From Symbiodinium microadriaticum (taxonomy: Eukaryota > Sar > Dinophyceae > Suessiales > Symbiodiniaceae): a stretch of 64,000 bases of DNA. The notes under the pieces are model-generated. The model was not told the origin of the DNA. It saw only the letters and a program-made list of their open reading frames with translations, and searched no databases. Location: assembly GCA_001939145.1 (NCBI GenBank), contig LSRX01001583.1, forward strand, positions 1-64,000, written 5' to 3'. The translations under genes and the position numbers were made by a program. Below, piece by piece: positions 1 to 10,544 of the stretch (its first letter is position 1; every line of letters starts with the position of its first letter).

Positions 1-84
1 CGCGTAGTGACCGTAGTGACCGCGTAGTGACCGCGTAGTGACCGTAGTGACCGCGTAGTGACCGTAGTGACCGCGTAGTGACCG
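1..84. repeat. short tandem repeat CGCGTAGTGAC / CGTAGTGAC
   Basis: Two unit lengths, 11 and 9 bases, alternate irregularly from the first base of the window to about base 84. The array probably continues to the left of the window. No coding or regulatory role is visible. Confidence 0.9.
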
Positions 85-89
85 CGAAG

Positions 90-860
90 TCTCTCTGCCT
101 CTGAGACCGCTTTTTGAGTCATTTTTGACTTATTTTGCTCCTTGGTCCAATAGCCTCTTTTTCCCATATATGCTGTATCTCTGTGTGTGCATGGTTCGGA
201 ACTGCAACGGTTTCGCAATTGTGCAAAATCCCGGCTACAACAATGCGTAACGATCCAGTACTGACTTTCCCGCACATACGGGTCGCATCAAGTTCACTAA
301 GACTGCTCGTAAAGGACATTCTCGGAGATATTGGATGGAGCAGGTCGCAGAATGCATATGCTATTACTGGTTTTCCAAAAACACAGCTCGACCACACCAC
401 CTCAGACCGTAGAAGGGATTTATCGGGACAAAGCAGTGCTTGGATGCACATGGCAACCGTAAAACCCCAACCCATACACGCGCCGGAGCTCGTCACGGTG
501 AGGTAAACCTATAAACCCCAAACCCAAGCCTGCCCAAACCCGAAATCGTAAACTGTAGTTGGCCGTTACCAGTCTACCTCCCTGTCTCAACTTCAAGCCA
601 TTAACTCTGAACCGTATGTGGGCCGTGGATAGTCTACGAAGTGAAAGTTTGTCGAGACCTTTTTGAAAGTACGGTGTGAGTGCTCTCACTTACACCGTTT
701 CCCGCTCGTAAGCCAATAGTTCCCATAGCAGTGTCATCCGTCATTCGAAGTGAGATATTCAAGAACCTTGTTGCAGAGCACATGCGAAGTTATCATGCTC
801 TATGAAGTAGTTTAGTGTTTCTAGTGTTACATTTGCGACTTGAAAGACCTTCTAGTCTGC
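90..860. other. intergenic or 5' region, nothing recognised
   Basis: Short open frames occur on both strands (for example 135-506 plus) but none shows a recognisable domain. The stretch probably holds the end of an upstream gene and the 5' flank of the hydrolase-kinase gene. Confidence 0.4.
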
Positions 861-3065
861 ATGCATCTGGTGTGCCCACCTGCGCTGACCTGTCGTCGTT
901 CGATCCCAGCAAGCTCGTTCAAATTCAAGCGCTCGTCATTTTTGCATCCTACTGTCAGCCAGGGCCGAGTGACTGGAGCTATTGCTGTGGGATTGCTTCA
1001 TTCTGCAAAAGGATCCTGCAAGAACCGTCACAGTTCACTGCGTCACGTTTCAGCGGCGCTGAGCGCTACCGGAGGGATGGAGACAGCGTGTCAAGGCGAG
1101 GTGTTTCTGTACGATGAGATGTTGGGTTATGCCGGCTTTGAGGCCCGTGCTGCGCAGGGCGTTCTTGAGGGTTCCAAAGCAGTCGTCTGCATTGGAGGCT
1201 TGACCGACGGCTTGTTGAGTTTACGATACCTGCCAGCATTGGCCGCCGAACTGCAGCAGGTCGGCTGGCGAACTTTTCAACCGGTACTGCAAAGTAGCTA
1301 CCGGGGCTGGGGTTTTGCGAGTCTTGACGATGATGTATTGGGAATCGACAAATTCTTGTCCTTCCTGCGATCGAAGCGTGGGATTACAGAAGTCGTCCTG
1401 CTCGGATCATCGACCGGATGTCAAGATGCAGTCCACTACCTTAAGGTTGGCAAGCTTACTGATATTGTACATGGAATCGTTCTCCAAGCGCCCGTGAGTG
1501 ATCGTGAAGCTTTGTCTGTCGAAACTTCTGGAAACCAAGTTGAAGCCCTCTGTGAGTTTGCAAAGACAGCAAGCAAGATGATAGCTGAAGGACGAGGAGA
1601 GGAGGCATTGCCTCGCGCAGCGTGTCAGCTGTTTGGTCCTCCAGATGTGATTACGGCTTATCGTTTCGACTCATTGACAAGGCGGCTAGCAGATGACGAC
1701 ATGTTCTCTTCCGATCTGTCGGAAGATGAGATGAAACAGAAGCTTGGTCATGTACACACGCCTGCTTTGTTGATAGCCTCCGCGGATGACGAGTATGTGC
1801 CAAAGACTGTCGATGTATCAATGTTGTGCCATCGCATGGCCGATGCGATGGCTGCGGGTGTAGCACGAACTGCAGAGTGCTTGGTCTTGCAGCAGGGCGG
1901 CCATGGGGTACGCGGGCAGGATGCACAAGCGCGTTTCGTAGATGCAGTTGCCAGATTTGTTGCCAGACTCAGTGTACACGAGCTTCCTGACGGCACACAT
2001 CTTTCTCGATTGACATGGGAAGTCTCTTTAGCAAACACTCTTCGTGGCAGAGCAGCATCCTTGCCTTCCGGGAAGCCGCTTCTTGTGGCGATAGCGGGAA
2101 TGCCAGGATCGGGAAAGAGCAGGATCTCACAAATCTTGTTGCGCTTGTTACAGCCGGATTGTCTTGTGGTACAGATGGATGGATATCATACAAAGCTGTC
2201 CGACTTACAGTCAAGACCAGACGCCGCAGATGCAGTGTACAGGCGAGGCGCTCCAGACACATTTGAGGTATCGTCTCTGAGAGAAGCGCTGAAGAGGGTC
2301 AAAGCTGGAGAATCAAGCGTGAAGTTCCCCGCGTTTGACCATGCAGCGCCAGACTGCAATTGAGTTGGGTTGGGCATCGACTTGGCTGCAGGTTGTTGTT
2401 GTGCGTTGCATGGTATAGTCATTGTAGCCTCTGCACGTAATGCTGTTTGTTTCGGCTGAGGCACGTGGCGATCCAGTGGAAGATGCAGTTTGCTTTGACC
2501 GCCGTGTCCATCGGATAGTTCTCGTGGAGGGGTTGTATCTGCTCCACCGGAACGATGGGAAGCCAAACTGCATTGGGGCATCCGTTGTTTGCCTGTTGCG
2601 GGTTTTTGGTTCTGGTGGATAGCATGACGACAGATGAAGCATCGTCCAAGCGTGGACCGTGTGCAAGTTTTGTTAACTGTCGATGCCTGATGACGACGAT
2701 AGCTTGTTATTAAAATGTTCCGTGTTCCGCTCAGACGTGACCAACCAGCAGAGGTGGCAAGAAATGCCAGATCTCTTCGACTTCAAGGTTTACCTTGATG
2801 CGGATCTTGAGGACAGGTCAAGACTATTTGCATACTCTTTTCGAGTTCGTGGAAGCTATGCGTTCCGGGATTGAAAGGAGTGCATTGGCCGAGTGAAGGA
2901 GCGCAACAAAGTTATTCCAGGCTCCTGTCTACTCTGCAGCCTCTCGCGTGTTGTTCGTGCATCTCTTGGCCATGCAAGAGTTTGCCAGCCATTCTCAGGC
3001 TACACCTCGCAGGAAATAGACAAGCGTTGCGAGGAGGTGGACAGACGAAATGCAGAGGCCACGCC
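861..3065 (+). CDS. DUF1749-like alpha/beta hydrolase fused to a P-loop kinase (multi-exon)
   Basis: Exon 1 (861 to about 2353) first encodes an alpha/beta hydrolase of the DUF1749/UPF0613 type. The signs are VVCIGGLTDGL after the first strand, the nucleophile-elbow-like VVLLGSSTGCQD, a later ADDEYVP and a terminal QQGGHGV histidine. It then runs into a kinase of the uridine kinase/Yfh7-like P-loop group: Walker A GMPGSGKS, then VVQMDGYHTKLSDL and FPAFDHAAPD. The kinase continues in short downstream exons: about 2470-2550 (RIVLVEGLYLLH), about 2750-2816 (MPDLFDFKVYLDADLED), about 2879-2926 (ECIGRVKERNKVIPG) and about 2998-3062 (GYTSQEIDKRCEEVDRRNA). These follow the family order exactly. The ATG at 861 adds 72 Arg/Ser-rich residues, possibly a targeting peptide; an in-frame ATG at 1077 lies just before the conserved part and may be the true start. 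Substrates are unknown. The last codons were not found. Confidence 0.8.
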
Positions 3066-3867
3066 TTCCTTCGGTTCGAATCATCTTCAGGTGTCTGCAA
3101 GATAAGACAAGACATCCTGCCGATGTTGCCTGTGGAGGTTGTTCAGCTGACACGGGGAGAAGCAGATCTTCATGCAGGTCCCAAACTGAACCAGGCTCCA
3201 GAAGACTGACATGGCAGTTGCAAACATGGCCGAAAAAGTGAGGAGACTTTGCTGGGTATTTCGAGGCCTGTCTTTTGTTGCCCAGATTACTTGATTGCAA
3301 GACGAAGATGTGCGGGCTCAAGCAGCTAAGCGCGAGATGCATTCAGGATTCCGAGCCTTCCCCAATCAAATACCAGCATGTCCAGCTTTTGACGGCAAGC
3401 TTTCGTCAGTGTGCACGACATGGTAGGTTTGGGGTCATGGCTCGGCACAAACTGAAAACTTCATCCGATCGTCAGACGAGCGCGGAGGGTAAACCAAGCC
3501 CAGGCGCGGTCTGTAAGAAGCTCTGCGACCATCCCTGCGCACGCATGTCCTGCACACATGAGCCTTGGTAGCGTGTTCCTGCAAGGTGTGAGGTCAAGTT
3601 TGCTTTTCGTTTGCCTACGAAGCTGCGCAGCGTCTTGGTACAATGCGAGTCCCATGAAGCGTGCGCAACTGAAATATTTTTGTGTGCGTGCGATGTGTAC
3701 CATGTGGGGCTGAGGTTATCTTGCTGCTGCTGGCGGGCATTGCTTGCGGGAGCATGTTCCTGTCTTCATCGGGGGCCACTCATGCAGCATCGGTGGAGAC
3801 TTGGAGGGGAAGTGGGATTGACATGTTGCCGCACTGGCTTCATGCTGACATGTCGAAGTAGGCGACG
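3066..3867. other. no gene recognised
   Basis: Only short overlapping open frames are present. The 3' end of the hydrolase-kinase gene probably lies in the first part (3066-3240). Confidence 0.35.
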
Positions 3868-4540
3868 ATGTACAACCCGTCTGAGTGGTCTCGTGGCCCT
3901 CAGGATTCCCCGCGTGGTCCGCCTGACCAAACATTTGCAGACACTGCTGTCCCTTTGGTGCGGCAGTTCATCAAGTCCCGATACAAAGACTACGGGAAGG
4001 GCACTGCAGCCTGTCTCAAAACGTTGTGATTCAAGCATGGCTGCTCTGCCGTTCATGTCGTTCCGAGGATGCTTGCCTTGTGCATCAGGTAACTCTACGT
4101 CATTTGAAGGAGCACATCGTGGCAAACACCAACATCGGCCTCACATACGAGGACTCCTGCCGACGGCTTGTTTATATGTTCTTTGCCAACACTGGCTCTC
4201 CAGTGAGCACAGTAGCAGCTCAGAAGTCTCTGCAAGACAACCACACAAGGATTCTCTGTGTTGCCATGCCGCACAAATCCTGTTGAACTACAGCCGAACA
4301 TACTGGTTGTCAAGTGGCTAACGTGTCTGAGGACTTGAGGGATGATCGCTACTCTTCCGTGATCGAGGATGAAGTTGATGCGATTGTAGCAAGGTGCGAC
4401 GGGGGCAAGTGGCTTGTCTCAGAAACTCTGCTTTGGCGAACTCCAAAGACACTGAAATACTTCCTGACATGTTCGCTAGCCGGATGTACCCCGCTGAGGA
4501 AGCCCGTCGCGTGTCTGGACTCGGCTAAGCCATCGATCGA
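3868..4540 (+). CDS. unidentified multi-exon protein
   Basis: I do not recognise the family. Four fragments look coding because they are polar, helix-like and free of repeats, and they lie in order on the plus strand. From an ATG at 3868 one reads MYNPSEWSRGPQDSP and then AVPLVRQFIKSRYKDYGKG. About 4088-4250 reads LRHLKEHIVANTNIGLTYED, then RRLVYMFFANTGSPVSTVAA. About 4318-4440 reads VSEDLRDDRYSSVIEDEVDA and GGKWLVSETLLWR. About 4460-4525 reads EILPDMFASRMYPAEEARRV. They sit in different frames, so small introns must separate them. Borders and both ends are uncertain. The gene lies directly upstream of the L11 gene in the same orientation. Confidence 0.4.
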
Positions 4541-4770
4541 ACTGTGAGAAAGGCATTTTTTAAAGTGGAAGGGACACGACAGCGTGTTTGTGGCGACAGT
4601 GGCATCAACGGCAGTGCGTTGGTCCTTGCAGAACCCCTGCTCAAGCTGGAGAGCTGTCCTTTTTCTGTCAATCCACATGCAGACCCCATTCTCGTCTAGA
4701 TGTTCTAGAAGTTCTAGACCCTCTAGCAGCGGTCAGGTCATGTGTGCATATATCTTGCGAACTTGACGCC

Positions 4771-5316
4771 ATGTCGGTTGTCGGGCGATTTCGTTTAATC
4801 GTTCCTGGCGCGACAGCCAAGCCAGCTCCAAAATTGGGGCAAGCTTTGGGACCTTTGGGAATCAATATGGTGACATTCTGCAAAGACTTCAATGCGCGGA
4901 CGACCAAAGTGCGACCAGAGGTTCCACTTCAGTGCACCTTGGTGCCCCGATCGGATCGCACTTACAAATTCTTTCTACGAACGCCACAGTCCCCTTGGTT
5001 TCTCCTGCGGTGCGCTAGGATGGCGAAAGGGTCTGACTTTGGTCAGGGGGCTCCGCCTGTTGGCAACATCACCTTGAAGGAGCTCTTCCATATAGCCAAG
5101 GCCAAGAGCATGGATCCGCAGCTGATTGGAGTGCCGGTAAGAACAATCTGTCTTGGCCTCATGCGCACTGCCAAGCAGATGGGCATCAAAATATCTCGGA
5201 CCTTGGAGCCCGAGTTCTCCAAGCGGGATGACGAACCGGTCGAGGGCCTGGAAGAAAAGCGGAAGCAGCTGCGCCTGCTCAACAAGGCGCAGAAGAAAGG
5301 AAAGGCCAAGAAATGA
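4771..5316 (+). CDS. MRPL11: ribosomal protein L11, mitochondrial type
   Basis: This 181-residue open frame carries the L11 signature from end to end. The N-terminal domain reads VVGRFRLIVPGATAKPAPKL and then GQALGPLGINMVTFCKDFNA. The middle has DRTYKFFLRTPQSPWFLL. The RNA-binding C-terminal half has GNITLKELFHIAKAK and AKQMGIKIS. L11 binds the GTPase-associated region of the large-subunit rRNA. The KPAPKLGQALGPLGIN form matches mitochondrial rather than cytosolic eukaryotic homologues (family knowledge). The ATG at 4771 was chosen because the conserved region starts two residues later and the upstream in-frame sequence has no similarity. The C-terminus ends in a Lys-rich tail (QKKGKAKK). Unlike its neighbours it has no intron, which suggests a processed copy. 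Confidence 0.9.
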   Translation: MSVVGRFRLIVPGATAKPAPKLGQALGPLGINMVTFCKDFNARTTKVRPEVPLQCTLVPRSDRTYKFFLRTPQSPWFLLRCARMAKGSDFGQGAPPVGNITLKELFHIAKAKSMDPQLIGVPVRTICLGLMRTAKQMGIKISRTLEPEFSKRDDEPVEGLEEKRKQLRLLNKAQKKGKAKK

Positions 5317-5649
5317 TCGACTTCAAGGGTCCATGTCTCACCTTCGGAAAGCTTCGCAGCACTCCGAGAGCCCCAATTACAAAAAGGGTCTTCCTGGTGT
5401 TTCGGCTGGAGCGCAGCAGTGGCCAAGGATGCGTCGATGCCTGCATGCGTATATGTCTCAACCCAGGGTGGCTGCATCTAGACCTGTAAAGCTGCAAAAA
5501 GTCGTTCAACACAATGTCGTTACAGCACATCAACCTACTACTGAGCCAACATGTTCTTGTCGATCTAGTCTCGCGAGACTGTCGTGTTGGGGGAGTGACA
5601 CAGCAAACCGCTTTCTGTCCTACTGATGCACAGAGAGCCTTGCAAGCTG
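5317..5649. other. intergenic, nothing recognised
   Basis: This is the 3' flank of the L11 gene. Short frames only. Confidence 0.4.
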
Positions 5650-6830
5650 GTCCACGGATGGATGGGCCATCCCAGGCCTTGCACTCAGTCCTCCGTGGAG
5701 TGACCCCATTGCAAAACCCGAAGCTCCCAAGGATGCGGGGCACGGGGATGCAGAGACGGCGGTGCAGGCCTGCACCGAAATCGCGGAGCTGTGGTGCACA
5801 TATGTGCCAGTCTCGATGCAGGGACTGGCAGAAGCTCTGAGAGAAAACACAACTCGCTTGGGAACGGATGCCGGTGCCTCATCTTCTGAGCTTTCCAGTG
5901 TTTACCCAGACTCAACGTATGCGACACGAGTTACAAAGACTCCTGGCCCAGGTGCATCCTGACTTGGGCATGCAGTGGTTTGCATCTCAGTGGCTGAACA
6001 AATTTCACGTGGCAGCTGACCAGTCCGGGGCCCCGATTTTTGCAGGCTTGAGTACGGTGATGCCCTGCTGAGCCTGGTGGAAACAGGCCGAGTTCACAGA
6101 GCAGGAATGGAATGCTCGCCATTCACAGCCTTTTCATAGGTGTTTCCGGCAACGTTGGCGGGGAGGATATTATGGATGTTCTCGGAGAGGACTCAGCACG
6201 TTTGACAGTTGAAAGATTTCCAGTCGCCCCTGCTAGCACATGCTGTCATCTAAAGGATCCGGAACGGGCTGGCGCCATGAATCCAGAGAGCCAAGCAACC
6301 CAGGGCAATGACGACACCCAGGAGTGCGACTGCCTTGGCAGAGGGAGACACGTTACAGCAATCCACAACAGGGCGTCAGCCTGTGCCTGGACCAGGCTCG
6401 AAGTTCGCGGAGCTCGAGGAGGACCTTGAACTTGCCAGGCGCACAGAGCAGGTTCAGGCGTTCAAGGTGCAGGGCAGAGCTGAGCATGCTCGGAAGCTCT
6501 CAAGTGAAGCTGGCTCTTGTTCTTGTGCGTTTCGCGCAGCCCAGGCCTGGGAGTCCCTGGAGACTGCAAGGCATGCCGCATGTTAAGAGTTACAGCGACC
6601 ACACAGTCGAGTTTGGTGTCTTTCGGGACGAGAGGCGTTGCTTGGAGATGAAGGCGCCGGAGAAGGGTCATAGCCACTGGCAGCGGCACGTGCAACAATC
6701 GAGGCGGAAGATGCAGCCAGCTCTTCTCTTGTTCGATGTCATCTCCGCTTGGCCGACCTCCTGAACCTACAGGACCCTCGTGAGTCGGACGGTCACCGTC
6801 TGCGAGCTCCCGTCTGCTCCCGGTCCCTGG
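5650..6830 (+). CDS. unidentified multi-exon gene with helical segments
   Basis: The family is not recognised. A frame open from about 5650 to 5962 gives about 100 residues, including ETAVQACTEIAELWCTYVPV and SMQGLAEALRENTTRL. Further plus-strand fragments follow: about 5890-6070 (RMRHELQRLLAQVHPDLGMQ), about 6090-6130 (AEFTEQEWNARHSQPF), about 6400-6530 (ELEEDLELARRTEQVQAFKV) and about 6690-6800 (RCHLRLADLLNLQDPRES). They are acidic or helical and probably coiled in part. Frames change between fragments, so small introns are assumed. It is not certain that all fragments belong to one gene. Confidence 0.35.
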
Positions 6831-7083
6831 TCCACAGGGGCTCAAAGAAAGCGCCATCGAAGAGCAGGGGGCTAAGGGAGGGCTAAGGGGAGCAGAGAGC
6901 AGCCCTGCACTCTGCAGTGAGGTGTCGCAAAGCGGAGAAGTACGCAGACACGCAGGAAGAGAAGGCGCCATGTTTTTAAAGCCAGCTCGAACCATCAGCC
7001 TGCCTTGATGCAGGGATTGTCATCCTTGCACTTGTTGCGGCTGCAAGCAGATATTTCGGGCTTGGCGACAGTGGCTGGCCTAC

Positions 7084-7554
7084 TCATTCAACTGCTTGTG
7101 TGGGTAGCATGATGAACTGCAAGATTGCTACATGCAGTGCACAGGAGGCGACGATCGATGTGGGCGAAGGCATGTCGAAAGTCTCCATGTGAAAGTCCAC
7201 GATCCGCGTGCTTGGAACACTTGCAGTCGGAGGTCTTGCAGTCCAGAACTCTGTTGCTGCTAGAGAGCCTTCCGTCGAAACTCCAATGGAGGCGAGGGCA
7301 AAGCTGCAGTTCCCATCCTGTGCAGCTGTGCAACTCTGTTTTGTCACAGGTGCCCGTTCGGAAAAGGCCGCGCGTCCAGGGCCTCGATTGCGGCAGTTCG
7401 GGGCAGAAGCCTCAAGACACGACTGAATCCGCAGAGGCTTGAAAGATCTCCTGCCATCTTGGAGCTTCACACTTCCAGTGGTTCTTAGTTTGACACCGTT
7501 GTTGCATAAGCCTATGACACCTTGGTTTCCCAGCTTCTTGGCAATCTCTGCCAA
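7084..7554 (-). CDS. possible minus-strand gene, 156 residues
   Basis: This open frame begins with ATG at 7554 and reads MAEIAKKLGNQGVIGLCNNG followed by VKLRTTGSVKLQDG, then a Ser/Ala/Thr-rich half. The N-terminal third looks like ordinary protein sequence, but no family was recognised. Almost all other genes here read the other way, so it may be a shadow. Plus-strand frames over the same bases are shorter and richer in Arg and Ser. Confidence 0.28.
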   Translation of the reverse strand: MAEIAKKLGNQGVIGLCNNGVKLRTTGSVKLQDGRRSFKPLRIQSCLEASAPNCRNRGPGRAAFSERAPVTKQSCTAAQDGNCSFALASIGVSTEGSLAATEFWTARPPTASVPSTRIVDFHMETFDMPSPTSIVASCALHVAILQFIMLPTQAVE

Positions 7555-8454
7555 GCCGAAGCTTGCGTGACAGCATGCGACAGCGCCATAAGCCTGAGAA
7601 ACTTCGCGTTGACGGCCGAGTTTGAGCAGCGTGGCTGTTAGACTGTTAGCATTTCCGGCTTCCGATGTCGGCTTCCCCGTGACTGCCGAAATGCTCTCCG
7701 TCGTGGTGATCGGCTCACCTCACTTGTGTCGAAACCAAGCCGTCATTTGTCGAGCACAGGTGAGAAAGCAAATGAACAGACAGATACTGTTGTGCAGTGC
7801 ATTCATGCACGTAAGAACAAGCGCATGCGGTCGGCAGCATCCCGGTTCGACCGCCTAAATTTCGAATCTCCCTCATTCTTTCGCCTCGCATCGCCAACAT
7901 GGCCTCTTCCGGTGCCTCCTCGCCTGGAGCCTTCGCCGAGGCGTTCGTCGACTTTGCGGCGATCTCGGGCTCGACCTGGTGGTGGCTCCCACTACGTCGT
8001 CGCCTGCTCCTACGGCATCGTCACTGGAGGATGGGCCCGCGACGTCGCCGGGCAGCCCACGCTGCGTCTTCGCCTCCGTCTGGGGCGGCCCACCTGGGGC
8101 CTTTCGAGCGAGTTCTTTATCCGCACCTTCATCGCCGGTGCGTCGGTGGATTAAACTCTTCGCCGGCTACATTTCTGTCGGCGTCCTCATCGTCCATTAT
8201 GGGTACAGCGGCGCCTTCCGCATCCTCGCCTGGACGGGCTAAGGCCTCCACCGGCCACCGACCCATAAAACAGGCGCTAGACGTCCCGGACATGGTCCCC
8301 TTCACCAAGCCACGCCCGACGTCACAGAGCAGGTCGCCGGGTGGCCAAGCCGTCGCCTCCGCCGGCGGCTCCGACTTCGCCTGTCATGGGGCTGCCCTGA
8401 GAGACTGCTTGCTCTTGCCATTTGGTAGGTGCCAACGCCCCAGGCATCCCAACA
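7555..8454. other. GC-rich region with overlapping open frames
   Basis: From about 7880 to 8400 the sequence is strongly GC-rich and open in all three plus frames (the longest is 7899-8540, 213 residues, Ala/Ser/Arg-rich). High GC alone keeps frames open, so none is called as a gene. One frame, near 8000-8150, reads SHYVVACSYGIVTGGWARD and could be a true exon. Confidence 0.35.
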
Positions 8455-8808
8455 CCGGCACCGAGGTTTTCGGGCGGTGTGCCCGGCCGCGTGCTGTCTG
8501 CGCTACGTCCAAAAAGGGACCAAGGGGAGTGCGCCTTTAGTAGAAGTGTTGGCTAACACGCCGTTAGCTAAGCGCTTGTTGTGTGGTGCATTCATGCACC
8601 TAAATTCCGAATCCCACCCTCGCCTCCCTGAGGTCTTTCTAATCGGAGACTTCGTTTGACTATCGGCCGGCACTCGCCCCTTCGGGCGGTGCTCGGGAAG
8701 TGCGCACCCCGGCACCGAGTTTTCTGGCGGCTTGCCTACGACCTAAAGGGGGTCGCTGCATTTTTAGTCGAAGTTTTGGCTAACACACCGTTGGGTAAGC
8801 GCTTGTTT
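8455..8808. repeat. diverged direct repeat, two copies
   Basis: Copy A (8455 to about 8580) and copy B (8709 to about 8808) both begin CCGGCACCGAG and both end with a near-identical block, TTGGCTAACAC then CCGTT then TAAGCGCTTGTT. The copies are about 254 bases apart and have diverged in the middle. They look like two copies of an interspersed repeat with no coding content. Confidence 0.6.
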
Positions 8809-9329
8809 CACACCGGAGGAAGTGTTGAGACTAAAAATCTTTCGCAAGAAAGGTTGGCGAGAAACTCGAGCTAACACGGGAGGAATGCAAGGCAACCATC
8901 CGCTTGCGGCGTGCAGTGCATTTTTTGGTGCCTCTTTTCGTCTCGGTGTGGACTGCGCTTCTCCGAATCAGGTGTCGCTCCCTCACAGGGATCGCCCCAA
9001 CCCCTAGCTGCGCTGGCCCTACATGCGGTGGAAGGATCGATGAAAGGATTCAGAGCGGTCACAGGGTTATGTTTGTCAAGCCGATGCAGCACTGACGCAG
9101 CATACTCCTCGTTTGAAGCTGTACCGGATACCGGGTTGTGTCCTGAACTGTCAATCGTGTTTCGCCAGAGCTGGCAGGGCAAGCAAAGCAGCTCAACAAG
9201 AGTACTTGCAGTGCCTTCGCTGATTCATTTTCTGGCTCTTGCCAGTTCCACCGTTCCGAGCCAGAGGCGGTCACCTCTACACATGAGCTAGGTAACCAAC
9301 ATCACTCAGGACGACACGACGGCGCTTCC
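8809..9329. other. nothing recognised
   Basis: Short frames on both strands only. An ORF at 8911-9291 (126 residues) has no recognisable domain. Confidence 0.35.
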
Positions 9330-9644
9330 ATGGTTGTTGTAGCCTACACTCTCTACACACAGGAATCCAGAGGTCAGCAGACTGCACAGTTTCCGCGCCA
9401 AGCCCTCGTTCCACCACCGGCATGGCCCCGGAGGCACGAAAACGAATCCAGGATTTGGCACCTGTCGTTCGAGCAACTTTGCCAGGAAACCCTCACCTCT
9501 GAAGACTCTGGTTTCCGGACAGCTGGAGAGACGGAGGAGGAATGGGCAACAGAAGCTCAGAGGTGCGATTTGAACAGAGCGACTGCGGCTCTAGGGACTG
9601 CCTCGCCACGGCAGGCTCATCCAAAGATACCGACGAGCCCATGA
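9330..9644 (+). CDS. hypothetical 104-residue ORF
   Basis: The frame starts with ATG at 9330 and is rich in Glu, Gln and Thr (for example LSFEQLCQETLTSEDSGF). It has no recognised domain. It may be one exon of a larger gene or may not be coding. Confidence 0.22.
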   Translation: MVVVAYTLYTQESRGQQTAQFPRQALVPPPAWPRRHENESRIWHLSFEQLCQETLTSEDSGFRTAGETEEEWATEAQRCDLNRATAALGTASPRQAHPKIPTSP

Positions 9645-9944
9645 CTTCGAGGAGATCCGCACAAGCGGACGCAGAGGAGGGATGGCAAATGCACTGCTCG
9701 CTTTGGCTTTCAGGCCACTCGAAATTCCCAGAAGCTTGGACCTTAGAGACCGTGGCTCTGAAACACTCTTGGTAGCAGCTTGCATCTCTGTGGTGTTTGG
9801 CAAAGCGTGCGAGAATATTGAGGTCCTGTCGCTTGAAGCGCCCCTTTGAAACTTTGGAGACGGCTTTTCAGGTGACCTGTCAGGCAGGGCCTTCGCTTTC
9901 TGCACTTTTGCCTTATTTGCTTTCGTAATTATAATCGTTATATG

Positions 9945-10045
9945 ATTGTTATTATTATTATTATTATTATTGTGATTATTATTCCTCTTACTAATACTGC
10001 TATTATTTCATTATTCTTGCTACTACTATTATTATTTTCTGATTG
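9945..10045. repeat. TTA/ATT-rich microsatellite
   Basis: An imperfect run of ATT/TTA triplets lies in otherwise GC-balanced sequence. Confidence 0.85.
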
Positions 10046-10544
10046 TTATATTTATAGTCATAATCTGACCTGACCCAAGAGGTGATGATTGCCTTGCTCT
10101 CCCCGAGGGTTCACCCTTGGATGAGAAGATTGCTGCTGCCTAAGCTCAGCCCACGCCCGCGCTTGCTCGACCAAAGATGTCGCTGCTGGAGGTCAGCTTG
10201 CCTTCGCAGCTATCCAGAGGCAGACCCGACCGGATCATGAGCCCAACACAACATTTGCTTGTGCTGGAAGAGTGATTGCTAGGTGCTGCCTTCTCCAGCC
10301 TTCTCCGTCTTGGTCTCTGGTTTCCATGTCCTCCCGTCAGTTTTCTTTCAGGACAACGATACGTCGTGTGTGTATAGTTGGGCATTGTCGGAGCTTCTGA
10401 GTTTTCGTGGGTCCCATTGCCAGGCAAAGCTGGTCTTGGACGTCTGAAGCTCAAGACGGCAAAGGTACAGACAACCTTGGCCTTGTGCGTAGTTCTGTTC
10501 ATGCTGTATCTTGGTTTGCAGCTAATGATGTTGATATGCGAGAC

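Noticed and set aside
3065..3090. GGTTCGAATC word resembling a tRNA T-loop
   Set aside because: No matching T-stem, anticodon arm or acceptor stem around it.
7899..8540. 213-residue GC-rich open frame as a gene
   Set aside because: All three plus frames are open because of GC content, and no domain or clear codon preference singles out this frame.
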